A stretch of DNA of 59,932 nucleotides from Chloroflexota bacterium. Its GTDB lineage: Bacteria; Chloroflexota; Dehalococcoidia; Bin125. Shown here one piece after another: positions 46,542 to 54,323 of this stretch. Each line of letters starts with the position of its first letter. Position 1 is the first letter of the stretch. The stretch spans positions 1 to 59,932 of the forward strand of contig JAPPFB010000024.1 of assembly GCA_028875225.1 (NCBI GenBank), written 5' to 3'. The notes under the pieces are model-generated. The model had not been told where the DNA came from, did no database searches, and saw only the letters and a list, made by a program, of their open reading frames with translations. The position numbers and the translations under genes were made by a program.

Positions 46542-48173
46542 CTAACCGGTGTGCGTCTCGGCCGTGTGGTCGAAGTGGATAGCGGCCGGCGAGCGAGGTA
46601 GTCCCGGCATGGTCATGATTTCGCCGGAGATGATCACCACGAATCCCGCGCCGGCCGAGGGCCGCACGTCGCGGACCGTGAACTCGTGCTGCTGCGGGCG
46701 GCCGAGCAGTCCCGGGTCGTCGGAGAGCGAGTACTGAGTCTTGGCGATGCAGACCGGCCAGTCATCCTGGCCCAGCCGGCTGGCCCGGCGCAGGGTCAGC
46801 TCGGCGCGCCGCAGATAGGACACGGAACCGGCGCCGTAGACCTCGCGCGCGACCGTTTCGATCTTGTCCCTGAGCGGCGACTCGAGTTCGTAGAGGCGCT
46901 GAAACGAGGGACGGTCGCCGTCCAGCGCTTCGCGGACCTGGACGGCGAGATCGAGGCAGGCCTCGCCCCCGCCCCCGTAGGGATTGGCCACCGCAGCACG
47001 AACGCCTCTGGCCCTGCAGTGGGCGAGTACCGCATTCAGCTCCGCCTGCGTGTCCGAGGGGAACTGGTTGACGGCGACCACTGGAATCACGCCGTGCTGT
47101 TCCATGTTGTCGATATGCGCGTCGAGGTTCGGCAGCCCGGCCTCCAGCGCGGCCAGATCCTCGACCTCGAGCTCGCGCGCCGGACGACCCCCGTGACGCT
47201 TGATGGCGCGCGCGGTGGCGACGATCACGGCCGCCTGCGGTTCGAATCCGCCGAATCGCGAGACCACGTTGAAGAACTTCTCGGCGCCCAGATCGGAACC
47301 GAACCCGGCCTCGGTGACCGTGATGTCGGCGCACGCCAGCGCCGCGCGGGTGGCGGTGATCGAGTTGCAGCCGAGGGCGATGTTGGCGAACGGCCCACCG
47401 TGGACGAAGGCGGGACCGCCCTCGCCCATCTGCACCAGGTTGGGCCGAATTGCGTCCTTGAGCAATACCGTCATCGCACTGTCGACCTGCAGGTCGCGGC
47501 AGGTAATCGGCTGGATCGGCGTCGCGGCGGTGTAGCCGACGATGATGTCGCCCAGCCGCCGGTGCAAATCGTCGAGGTCACTGGCCACGGAGAGAATCGC
47601 CATCACCTCTGAGGCCGGGGTGATATCGAACGCTTCTTCCCTCGGGACGCCATCGGTGGTGCCGCCCATGCCAATCACCGCGCCGCGCAGCGCTCGATCG
47701 TTCATGTCGAGACAGCGCCGCCAGGTAATCCGCCGGGCGTCGAGGCTCAACGCGTTGCCGTGGAACAGCGAGTTGTCGATCGCCGCCGCGAGCAAGTTGT
47801 TGGCTGCGGTGACGGCGTGCAGATCGCCGGTGAAGTGCAGGTTGATGTCGTCGGCCGGCAGCACCTGCGACCCGCCGCCGCCGGTGCCTCCGCCCTTGAT
47901 CCCGAAGACCGGTCCCATGGAAGGTTCGCGCAACGCGACGACGGCGTTGGCGCCCGATTGGCGCAATGCCTGGGTCAGCCCGATCGCGGTGGTCGTCTTG
48001 CCTTCGCCGGCAGTCGTCGGGGTCATGCCGGTGACCAAGACCAGGTCGCCCTGGGGCCGCTGGCCCAGGCGCTCAAGCGCTTCGGCGGTCAGCTTGGCCT
48101 TGGAGCGTCCGTAGAGGTCGAGATCGTCTTCGCCCAGTCCCAGGTCGGCTGCCACATCGACGATCGGCCGCAT
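46542..48173 (-). CDS. fhs: Formate-tetrahydrofolate ligase
   Basis: A 543-residue enzyme. It has the P-loop TPTTAGEGKTTTAIG, the FTHFS signature MGPVFGIKGGGTGGG, HFTGDLHAVTAANNLLAA and VNQFPSDTQAEL. It makes 10-formyl-THF from formate, THF and ATP. This is the substrate expected for the formyl-hydrolase-like enzyme at 175-1119, so the window holds both a maker and a putative breaker of the same folate. The enzyme also serves the Wood-Ljungdahl methyl branch, but no other pathway genes are near. Length is normal for the family. Confidence 0.96.
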   Translation of the reverse strand: MRPIVDVAADLGLGEDDLDLYGRSKAKLTAEALERLGQRPQGDLVLVTGMTPTTAGEGKTTTAIGLTQALRQSGANAVVALREPSMGPVFGIKGGGTGGGGSQVLPADDINLHFTGDLHAVTAANNLLAAAIDNSLFHGNALSLDARRITWRRCLDMNDRALRGAVIGMGGTTDGVPREEAFDITPASEVMAILSVASDLDDLHRRLGDIIVGYTAATPIQPITCRDLQVDSAMTVLLKDAIRPNLVQMGEGGPAFVHGGPFANIALGCNSITATRAALACADITVTEAGFGSDLGAEKFFNVVSRFGGFEPQAAVIVATARAIKRHGGRPARELEVEDLAALEAGLPNLDAHIDNMEQHGVIPVVAVNQFPSDTQAELNAVLAHCRARGVRAAVANPYGGGGEACLDLAVQVREALDGDRPSFQRLYELESPLRDKIETVAREVYGAGSVSYLRRAELTLRRASRLGQDDWPVCIAKTQYSLSDDPGLLGRPQQHEFTVRDVRPSAGAGFVVIISGEIMTMPGLPRSPAAIHFDHTAETHTG

Positions 48174-48233
48174 ATCACTACCCCTCGCTCCGAAGGGCAG
48201 GTTAGCGCAGCACCGAACCCATTCCGTATCAGC

Positions 48234-48668
48234 TCAGTTTTCGACCGTGACCTTGACGTCGGTGACTTTGCGCGAGTTCACGATCAGGGCGATGTTGAAA
48301 TCCCCGTCGTCGGTCAGCGCCAGCGGAATCGCGGCGATCTTCCAGGGCGGCTCGACATCTTCAAAGCGAAGGTCGCGCAGCTCAAAGTATTCGCGCGCTC
48401 CCGCGTCATACTCCACGCGGACCACAATATGGTCCGCGTCGACCGGCTCGTTCATCTCCAGGCGCAACCAGAACGGCTCCTCCAACTTGAGCGGACGGCT
48501 GAGCGGCGTGAGCACCGCCTTGTCCTCGGCCTGTTCGTCGATGTGCAGCGCCGCCTCGGCGGAGCCGCCGACGCCGGAGAAGATCCCGCCTCGCGATGCG
48601 TTGCAGCCGGCGGCCGCGATCATCAGCACCGCAATCGCGAACAGGCCGGCGAGCCGATGAACGTCCAT
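48234..48668 (-). CDS. Small lipoprotein of unknown function
   Basis: A 144-residue lipoprotein starting MDVHRLAGLFAIAVLMIAAA, with lipobox AAAGC (Cys22). After a short Gly-rich linker comes a beta-rich domain of about 100 residues (PFWLRLEMNEPVDADHIVVR, EYFELRDLRFEDV) that resembles an immunoglobulin-like or carbohydrate-type sandwich. No family recognised. A frame extension to 48746 overlaps the divergent ABC gene and is rejected. A TACTCT box lies eight bases before the ATG. Confidence 0.65.
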   Translation of the reverse strand: MDVHRLAGLFAIAVLMIAAAGCNASRGGIFSGVGGSAEAALHIDEQAEDKAVLTPLSRPLKLEEPFWLRLEMNEPVDADHIVVRVEYDAGAREYFELRDLRFEDVEPPWKIAAIPLALTDDGDFNIALIVNSRKVTDVKVTVEN

Positions 48669-48714
48669 TGAGTCAAAGAGTAGTCTGCGGACCAGACCGA
48701 ACGGAGGCCGTGCA

Positions 48715-49794
48715 GTGACCGCGAACGGCGAACCGGCGCTCTCCATTCAGGGGCTGTACAAGCTGTTCGCCGACGACGGATCCGGTTTGCAGATGGCGCT
48801 TGAGGGCCTGTCCAAGGATGTGATCCAGGAACGTACCGGCGCGGTTGTCGGGTTGCGCGACGTCAACATCGAGATCGTGCGGGGCGAACTGTTCGTCGTG
48901 ATGGGCCTCTCCGGTTGCGGCAAGTCCACGCTGGTGCGTTGCATCAATCGTCTGATCGAACCCTCTGTTGGCCAGGTCTGGCTGAACGGCCGTGAGATCA
49001 CCGCGATGCGAGAGGACGAATTGCGCGAGGCTCGCCGCAACGATCTGGCGATGGTGTTTCAGCACTTCGGCCTGATGCCGCACCGCAATGTGCTCGACAA
49101 CGTGGCGCTGCCGCTCGAGGTCGCCGGCATAACCAAGCCGGCACGCCGCGAGCGCGCGGCGACGGCGTTGGAGTTGGTCGGTCTGGGCGAGTGGGGCGGA
49201 TCGATGCCGAACCAGCTCTCGGGCGGGATGAAACAGCGAGTGGGATTGGCGCGCGGGTTGGCCATGGAGACGCCGGTGCTGCTGATGGACGAACCGTTTT
49301 CGGCGCTCGATCCCGTCATCCGCCGCGACCTGCAGGACGAACTTCTGGCCTTGCAGGAGGCGGTGCAGAAGACCATTGTCTTCATCACCCACGATCTGAA
49401 TGAGGCGGTGCGCGTGGGCGATCGAATCGCGATTATGCGCGACGGCGAGATCGTCCAGGTCGGCGCGCCGAACGACGTCGTGCTCAATCCGGCCGACAGC
49501 TTTGTCCGTGAGTTCACTCAGGACGTGCGCCTGCATGGGATGGTCACGGCCGCATCGATCATGGATTCCAGCGAGGAAGCGCTGGCAGGCCAGACGGACG
49601 ACCGTTATGTCGTGCTGGAGGACGCGGTCCTCGACGAGCTGGTGCCCGCCGGTCTGTCGGCCACGCAGCCGTTGCAGGTGGTGAACCGTGCCGGCGCGCT
49701 GGTCGGCGTCATCCCGCTCGAGCGCCTCGCCCGGGCGATGGTCTCAGATGAGGCGGCGGTTGCGGCAACTGCGGAAGGCGAGCCGGCAGCTTGA
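48715..49794 (+). CDS. proV: Glycine betaine/proline-type ABC transporter ATP-binding protein
   Basis: A 359-residue ProV/OpuAA-type ATPase. The subfamily N-terminus IQGLYKLFADDGSG and ERTGAVVGLRDVNIEI is followed by Walker A GLSGCGKST, signature LSGGMKQ, Walker B PVLLMDEPFSALDP and ITHD. A divergent CBS-like C-terminal region (about 275-350) could sense osmotic state. The start is GTG with GGAGG upstream. It overlaps the permease gene by four bases (TTGA). Confidence 0.93.
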   Translation: MTANGEPALSIQGLYKLFADDGSGLQMALEGLSKDVIQERTGAVVGLRDVNIEIVRGELFVVMGLSGCGKSTLVRCINRLIEPSVGQVWLNGREITAMREDELREARRNDLAMVFQHFGLMPHRNVLDNVALPLEVAGITKPARRERAATALELVGLGEWGGSMPNQLSGGMKQRVGLARGLAMETPVLLMDEPFSALDPVIRRDLQDELLALQEAVQKTIVFITHDLNEAVRVGDRIAIMRDGEIVQVGAPNDVVLNPADSFVREFTQDVRLHGMVTAASIMDSSEEALAGQTDDRYVVLEDAVLDELVPAGLSATQPLQVVNRAGALVGVIPLERLARAMVSDEAAVAATAEGEPAA

Positions 49795-50804
49795 GCAGTC
49801 GACCATTGCCTCCCGCCGCAACGCGCCAGTTGCTGACCCAACTCCTGACCGGCAGGCTGCCGACGGGCGCCGGACGCTGGTGGTCGGCGCCGTTGGCGAT
49901 TCTTCTCGTTGGCGTGCTCTTCGTGATCGCCTACTTCGCCATCGCGGATGAGTTTCCGTTCGACGTCGGGCGCGACGTCGGTCACCGGATCGATGTCTGG
50001 CTGGACTGGCTCGAGGACAACCTCTCGCCGCTCTTCCAGGCGATCAAGGACGTGATCGTCTGGTTCCTGATCTCGCTCGAGGACATGATGCTCTGGCTGA
50101 CCTGGCCGGCCATGATCGGAGCGATCGCGCTCACCTCGTGGCTGCTGGTTTCCTTCCGGATGGCGCTGTTCTCCGCGTCTTCGCTGTTGCTGCTGGCCAC
50201 CTTTGGTCTCTGGGAATCGACGGTGGAAACCCTCGCGCTGATCATCGTCACGGTGACGCTGTCGATCATGATCGCCGTGCCGATGGGCGTCTGGGCCTCG
50301 CAGAGCGATCGACTGGACGCCATCCTGCGTCCGATCCTCGATGGCATGCAGACGATGCCGTCCTTCGTCTACCTGGTGCCGGCGATCGCGTTCTTCTCGC
50401 TGGGCAACACGCCGGCCGTTCTGGCCACATTGATCTACGCCGTGCCGCCTGCCGTGCGGTTGACCAACCTGGGTATCCGGCAGCTGCCCGCTGAGACGCT
50501 GGAAGCGGCCGAGTCGTTCGGCATGACCCGCAATCAGATGCTGCTCAAGGTCAAGATTCCGCTGGCCATCCCGACGATCATGGCCGGCGTCAACCAGACC
50601 ACGCTGATGGCGCTCTCAATGGTGGTGATCGCCTCACTGGTTGGCGCCGGCGGGCTGGGACTGGACGTCAACCGGGCGCTCGGCCGGATCGAACCGGGGA
50701 ACGGATTCCTGGCGGGGCTGGGGATCGTGTTCGTCGCGATCATCATCGATCGTGTGACCCAGGCCCTGACCAGACGCCAACAGGCGGCGTTGGGCTCCGA
50801 TTAA
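49791..50804 (+). CDS. proW: Glycine betaine/proline-type ABC permease
   Basis: A 337-residue ProW/OpuAB-type permease. The start is a TTG overlapping the ATPase stop. About seven membrane helices are present. The family core is LDGMQTMPSFVYLVPAIAFF then TPAVLATLIYAVPPAVRLTN, and the ATPase-contact loop is ETLEAAESFGMTRNQMLLKV. An 80-residue N-terminal part holds extra helices before the core, as in OpuAB-like proteins. Confidence 0.93.
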   Translation: MSSRPLPPAATRQLLTQLLTGRLPTGAGRWWSAPLAILLVGVLFVIAYFAIADEFPFDVGRDVGHRIDVWLDWLEDNLSPLFQAIKDVIVWFLISLEDMMLWLTWPAMIGAIALTSWLLVSFRMALFSASSLLLLATFGLWESTVETLALIIVTVTLSIMIAVPMGVWASQSDRLDAILRPILDGMQTMPSFVYLVPAIAFFSLGNTPAVLATLIYAVPPAVRLTNLGIRQLPAETLEAAESFGMTRNQMLLKVKIPLAIPTIMAGVNQTTLMALSMVVIASLVGAGGLGLDVNRALGRIEPGNGFLAGLGIVFVAIIIDRVTQALTRRQQAALGSD

Positions 50805-50877
50805 CGCCCCGGCCCCTGGTCGACCGCGCGGAACGCATGCGGTTCTGATGTGCAAGACTGCGATCTGGGAGCGATCT

Positions 50878-51093
50878 GTGAGCGATCTGATACAGCGCAT
50901 CGCACGGATTCCCGGACTGACCGTGGGCTGTCTCACCGTCCTCTGCTGGGTGCTGGCCGGATTCGCTCTGGCCGATCCTGACCTCTCGGACAAGGCGGCG
51001 CTGGGCGGCGCCAAGGCGTTGTTCGTCGTGCTGGCCGTGCTGATGACGCTGTTGACGATTTACAAGTCGCGAGTGTTCGCGAGCCGGGACTGA
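50878..51093 (+). CDS. Small two-helix membrane protein inside the betaine ABC operon
   Basis: About 71 residues from the GTG at 50878, with GGGAG seven bases upstream; an ATG at 50848 would give 81 residues. Two helices, LTVGCLTVLCWVLAGFALA and ALFVVLAVLMTLLTIY, are separated by an acidic loop. It lies between the permease and the substrate-binding protein genes on the same strand, so it may assist the transporter. No family recognised. Confidence 0.55.
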   Translation: MSDLIQRIARIPGLTVGCLTVLCWVLAGFALADPDLSDKAALGGAKALFVVLAVLMTLLTIYKSRVFASRD

Positions 51094-51152
51094 TCGCACT
51101 GATAGGCTCCATCGGACGTCGAAATCGATGCGATTGCCATTGGAGATAGGAG

Positions 51153-52160
51153 ATGAGTATGAGACTTGCCAACACACTGATGCGGACACGAACCTGGGCG
51201 TCCATCCTGGGCGCCTCGATCATCGCCCTGGCGGCGCTGCTGGCGGCCTGCGGCGGAGAGGAGGAGAAGACAACGGTTGTGTTCTCCGACCTCAACTGGA
51301 CCTCGTCCGAGATCCAGGTTCGCGCGGCCGCGTACATCGTCGAGCACGGCCTCGGATATCCGACCGAACTGGTCGCCGGAGACACGGTCTCGCTCTTTCA
51401 GGGCCTGATCAACGGCGACACCCAGGTGACGATGGAGATCTGGCCCGCCCAGCAGCCCTGGATCGACGAGCTGGAGGATCCCGACACGATCGCCCTGCTC
51501 GGCGATTCGCTGGACGAAAACTGGGAGGGCTGGGTCATCCCGCAATACGTCAAGGACGCCAACCCAGGCCTGGTCTCGGTTTCGGATCTGCCCGAATACA
51601 TGGACCTCTTCGTGACCGCGGACTCGCGCGGCAAAGCGCGCTTCATCGACTGCGTGCCCGGTTGGGCCTGTGAGCAGGTGAACGGCAACAAGGTGGTCGC
51701 GTACGGGCTCGAGGATGTGCTGGAGCTGGTCAAGCCGGGATCCGGCGCCGCCCTGTTTGAGGATCTGGAATCGACCTACGCGCGCGGCGAAGCCTGGCTG
51801 GGTTACATGTGGGGTCCGACCAAGCCAACGGCGACGCTTGACCTCTACCGCCTGGAGGAGCCGGAGTGGAGCGAGGACTGCTGGAACGGGGACCAGGGCT
51901 GCGCCTACCCGACCTCCGAGGTTCGCATCGCCGTCTTCCACACCCTGCTCGAGGACGCGCCCGACGTGGTCGAGTTCCTCCGCGCCTGGGACTTCTCGGC
52001 CGATGTCCAGGTCCAGTCGGAAATCTGGATGTCCGACAACAACGCCTCGCCCGACGAAGCCGCCATCTGGTACCTGAAGACGTATCCGGACACCTGGAGC
52101 GCGTTCGTCTCCAGTGACGTCGCCGAAGCCGTGCTGGAGGCGCTGGCCGAGGAGAGCTAG
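51153..52160 (+). CDS. Glycine betaine/quaternary-amine substrate-binding lipoprotein
   Basis: A 335-residue OpuAC/ProX-type binding protein. The lipoprotein signal ends in ALLAAC. NWTSSEIQVRAAAYIVEHGL, FQGLINGDTQVTMEIWPAQQ and LGYMWGPTKPTATLDLYRL are family segments. The many Trp residues would form an aromatic cage for a trimethylammonium group. Six Cys after the lipid Cys could form disulfides. It completes the ProV-ProW operon. The exact ligand (betaine, choline or carnitine) is not decided by sequence. Confidence 0.9.
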   Translation: MSMRLANTLMRTRTWASILGASIIALAALLAACGGEEEKTTVVFSDLNWTSSEIQVRAAAYIVEHGLGYPTELVAGDTVSLFQGLINGDTQVTMEIWPAQQPWIDELEDPDTIALLGDSLDENWEGWVIPQYVKDANPGLVSVSDLPEYMDLFVTADSRGKARFIDCVPGWACEQVNGNKVVAYGLEDVLELVKPGSGAALFEDLESTYARGEAWLGYMWGPTKPTATLDLYRLEEPEWSEDCWNGDQGCAYPTSEVRIAVFHTLLEDAPDVVEFLRAWDFSADVQVQSEIWMSDNNASPDEAAIWYLKTYPDTWSAFVSSDVAEAVLEALAEES

Positions 52161-52390
52161 CGCCCGCGTCCCCAAAGCAGCCAGTAGCCGGTCACGACGG
52201 AGACCAGTCCCACGGCCGCCAGCGGCGGCCACCAGGGGCGTAGCTCCGAAAACAGCGGCGGATGCACCAGGACCGCGGCGCCGACGGCCAGCGCCGCGGT
52301 CAATCCGCAGACCGCCAGCATTCCCAGCAACCACGGCCACCACGTCGGCCACCACGCCGTCCACAGCTCGCGCCGACCCGACAACTGCAT
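52157..52390 (-). CDS. Small Trp-rich membrane protein
   Basis: A 77-residue protein with two hydrophobic helices (WLLGMLAVCGLTAALAVGAA and LAAVGLVSVVTGYWLLW) and several Trp residues. It overlaps the stop of the substrate-binding gene by four bases on the opposite strand. Its start codon lies inside the palindrome GCATGCGCGCATGC at 52387-52400, which could be a regulatory site. Family unknown. Confidence 0.5.
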   Translation of the reverse strand: MQLSGRRELWTAWWPTWWPWLLGMLAVCGLTAALAVGAAVLVHPPLFSELRPWWPPLAAVGLVSVVTGYWLLWGRGR

Positions 52391-52435
52391 GCGCGCATGC
52401 TACGCCGCCGCCCGGCCTCGACGTTCCCGGCCGCC

Positions 52436-52441
52436 TAAGCT
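52436..52441 (+). promoter_or_regulatory. TAAGCT box six bases before the smpB start
   Basis: TAAGCT, six bases, ATG at 52448, with no Shine-Dalgarno sequence. It repeats the leaderless arrangement seen at five other genes. Confidence 0.4.
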
Positions 52442-52447
52442 CAGTTC

Positions 52448-52963
52448 ATGGCCAAGAAATCGAAATCGCGCCGAGGTGCGGCCGATGCCAACGGGGCGCG
52501 GCCCAACGACCGGGTGATCGCCCGCAACCGGCGGGCGCTCCATCAGTACGAGATCCTGCGCCGCTACGAGGCGGGCCTGAGCCTGACCGGTTCCGAGATC
52601 AAGAGCGTGCGCGCCGGCCGGGTCTCAATCCAGGAGGCCTACTGCCGGCCGCGCGACGGCGAGTTGTTGCTGATCGGCGCGCACATCGCCCGCTACGAGC
52701 CGTCCGGACAGGCCAACCACGAGCCCACCCGCGATCGGCGTCTGCTGTTGCATCGCCGGGAAATCGTCCAGCTCGAGCAGGCGTTCGCCCAGCGGGGGCT
52801 CGCGCTCGTGCCGCTCACGCTCTATCTAACCCGGGGGTTGGCCAAGCTGGAGATCGGCGTCGGTCGCGGCCGGCGGCAGCACGAAAAGCGGGATCAAGTC
52901 GCCAAACGCGATGCGCAGCGTCAGATCGAGCGAGCGCTGCGACGAACCACGCGCGCCGATTGA
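52448..52963 (+). CDS. smpB: SsrA-binding protein SmpB
   Basis: A 171-residue SmpB. RNRRALHQYEILRRYEAGLS and LTGSEIKSVRAGRVSIQEAY are the diagnostic motifs, with HEPTRDRRLLLHRREI and the basic tail GRRQHEKRDQVAKRDAQR. It carries tmRNA to stalled ribosomes. The ssrA gene follows 162 bases downstream, so both partners are together, as in many bacteria. Confidence 0.96.
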   Translation: MAKKSKSRRGAADANGARPNDRVIARNRRALHQYEILRRYEAGLSLTGSEIKSVRAGRVSIQEAYCRPRDGELLLIGAHIARYEPSGQANHEPTRDRRLLLHRREIVQLEQAFAQRGLALVPLTLYLTRGLAKLEIGVGRGRRQHEKRDQVAKRDAQRQIERALRRTTRAD

Positions 52964-53125
52964 GGGCCGAATGAACCCCGACGAGGCTCCGACCGGACGA
53001 AGTCGGGGTGAGATACGTATCGGAACATGCACAACTCGGCAGACTCCGAGACGGTATACCTGCAGAGTGCGCCCAGACCTGCTAGGATTGATTTCGACCG
53101 GTACTTTCCGGCGCAGAGACTTGAT

Positions 53126-53482
53126 GGGGACGAAAGGGTTCGACAGCGGTCTACTTCGAGCTGTTGCGTGTCGAGCTGGCGTCGCTCGTGAAACCGCGCC
53201 AACACTCCCTAACTGGCGAATCCAGGGAACTCGCCCTCGCCGCCTAACCGCGGTGACGTCGCCACTCAACCGCTGCCGAGTCGGAGAGCGTGCGGCGACG
53301 ACTAACTCGGATGCCCGTCGCGGACGGTGGGGACCGCGGCGGAAAGATTCACCCACTTACCTGTTCGTAACGGTCGGCCGACGCGCCGGCGAGCAGGGAC
53401 ACCTGAAGCGACGGCTACGCACGTAGATACAGCTCGCGGCGGCCGTCTGGACGGGGAGTTCGATTCTCCCCCGTCTCCACCA
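53126..53482 (+). ncRNA. ssrA: tmRNA (ssrA)
   Basis: A 357-base tmRNA. The 5' end GGGGACG pairs with CGTCTCC near the 3' end, and CCA is encoded (53480-53482). The 5' domain starts GGGGACGAAAGGGTTCGACA, the usual tmRNA opening. The T-arm is GGGGAG-TTCGATT-CTCCCC. The tag frame at 53215-53247 reads GESRELALAA and then TAA. It resumes at GGC rather than the common GCA or GCG. The tag resembles the Dehalococcoides GERELVLAG tag recalled from the literature. It rescues stalled ribosomes together with SmpB. Confidence 0.95.
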
Positions 53483-53574
53483 GCGCGCCCGAACTGCCCG
53501 CTCGGACGCCGAAGGTTCACGGCGGAGCGTCCTGGCGACGCGAAGCTGGGAGCGAGGCCGGAAGCGAGGCCGTC

Positions 53575-54102
53575 ATGTCGAGCAAGGCAAGCGAACAACA
53601 GGCGAGCGAACCACAGGCCGGCGACCAGGCGGCGAACGAACAGACCGCCGAACCTTCGGGTGCGCCCACGCCGGAACAGGAAGAGACGCTCGGTCAGCGG
53701 GTGCGCGCGCTGCGTCAGAAACAGAAACTGTCGCTTAACGATCTGGCGCGGCTGTCCGGCGTCTCCAAGGGCTACCTCTCGCAGGTCGAACGCTCGCTCA
53801 CCGTCCGGCCCTCGGCATTCACGATCTTCTCGATCGCCGAAGCGCTCGGCACCACGGTCGGCGAGCTGTTTGAGGGCCGCCGCGAGGGCGACGTCGAGGC
53901 GGCCAGCGACTTCGAGGTCCCCGAAGCGCTGCGGGCGTTTGCCGATGAAGCGGATCTGCCGCCCACCGACATCAACATGCTGGCCGCGATTCGGTTCCGC
54001 GGCGCCCAACCTCGGGAGAAAGAAGACTGGCGCTTCCTCTATGAATCGATCCGGCGCAGCATTCGCGGACCGGGCGGATCGGCCGCTCCGGCCGGCGAGT
54101 AA
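53575..54102 (+). CDS. XRE-family transcriptional regulator
   Basis: A 175-residue regulator. A disordered N-terminus rich in Gln, Glu and Ala (1-38) is followed by an HTH domain: LGQRVRALRQKQKLSLNDLA, RLSGVSKGYLSQVERSLTV and FSIAEALGTTVGELF. The C-terminal region (about 110-150) contains RAFADEADLPPTDINMLAAI, a pattern found in small regulators related to ImmA/SinR types. No cupin domain. It precedes the peptide ABC genes by 221 bases and could control them. Confidence 0.85.
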   Translation: MSSKASEQQASEPQAGDQAANEQTAEPSGAPTPEQEETLGQRVRALRQKQKLSLNDLARLSGVSKGYLSQVERSLTVRPSAFTIFSIAEALGTTVGELFEGRREGDVEAASDFEVPEALRAFADEADLPPTDINMLAAIRFRGAQPREKEDWRFLYESIRRSIRGPGGSAAPAGE

Positions 54103-54260
54103 CGCTGGGCCCGCATGGCGCCCCAGTCCTGTCGGACGGCGTGACGCCGACGGACGAGCGGGCCGACGATCCAGCGCGGACGGAATGTACGAGTTCGTGA
54201 ACTAACCGGCGATCGATAGCGAACGTTTCAGTGTTTCTGTTGTACTCTGCGCAGAACTGA

Positions 54261-54309
54261 CCCGACAGGACCAGTGTCGGGCGAGGAGTATCCGGCGGGA
54301 ACGTCCCGC
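54261..54309 (+). promoter_or_regulatory. Two hairpins in the leader of the peptide-binding protein gene
   Basis: CCCGACA/TGTCGGG (54261-54281, 7-base arms) and GCGGGA/TCCCGC (54295-54309, 6-base arms, 3-base loop), just before AGGAGGT and the ATG at 54324. They could stabilise the abundant transcript or act as an operator. The rest of the 54103-54323 gap shows no gene; TACTCT at 54243 is a weak -10 candidate. Confidence 0.4.
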
Positions 54310-54323
54310 TGCAGGAGGTACCA

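Noticed and set aside
48174-48233. Riboswitch upstream of formate-THF ligase
   Set aside because: Only 60 bases separate the genes and no conserved aptamer core is visible.
53041-53125. Dedicated ssrA promoter (TAGGAT near 53083 as -10)
   Set aside because: No convincing -35 at a proper distance; the tmRNA may be processed from the smpB transcript, so no promoter is claimed.
52911-53426. 171-residue plus-strand frame across the tmRNA
   Set aside because: It overlaps smpB and most of the structured tmRNA and has no protein-like features.
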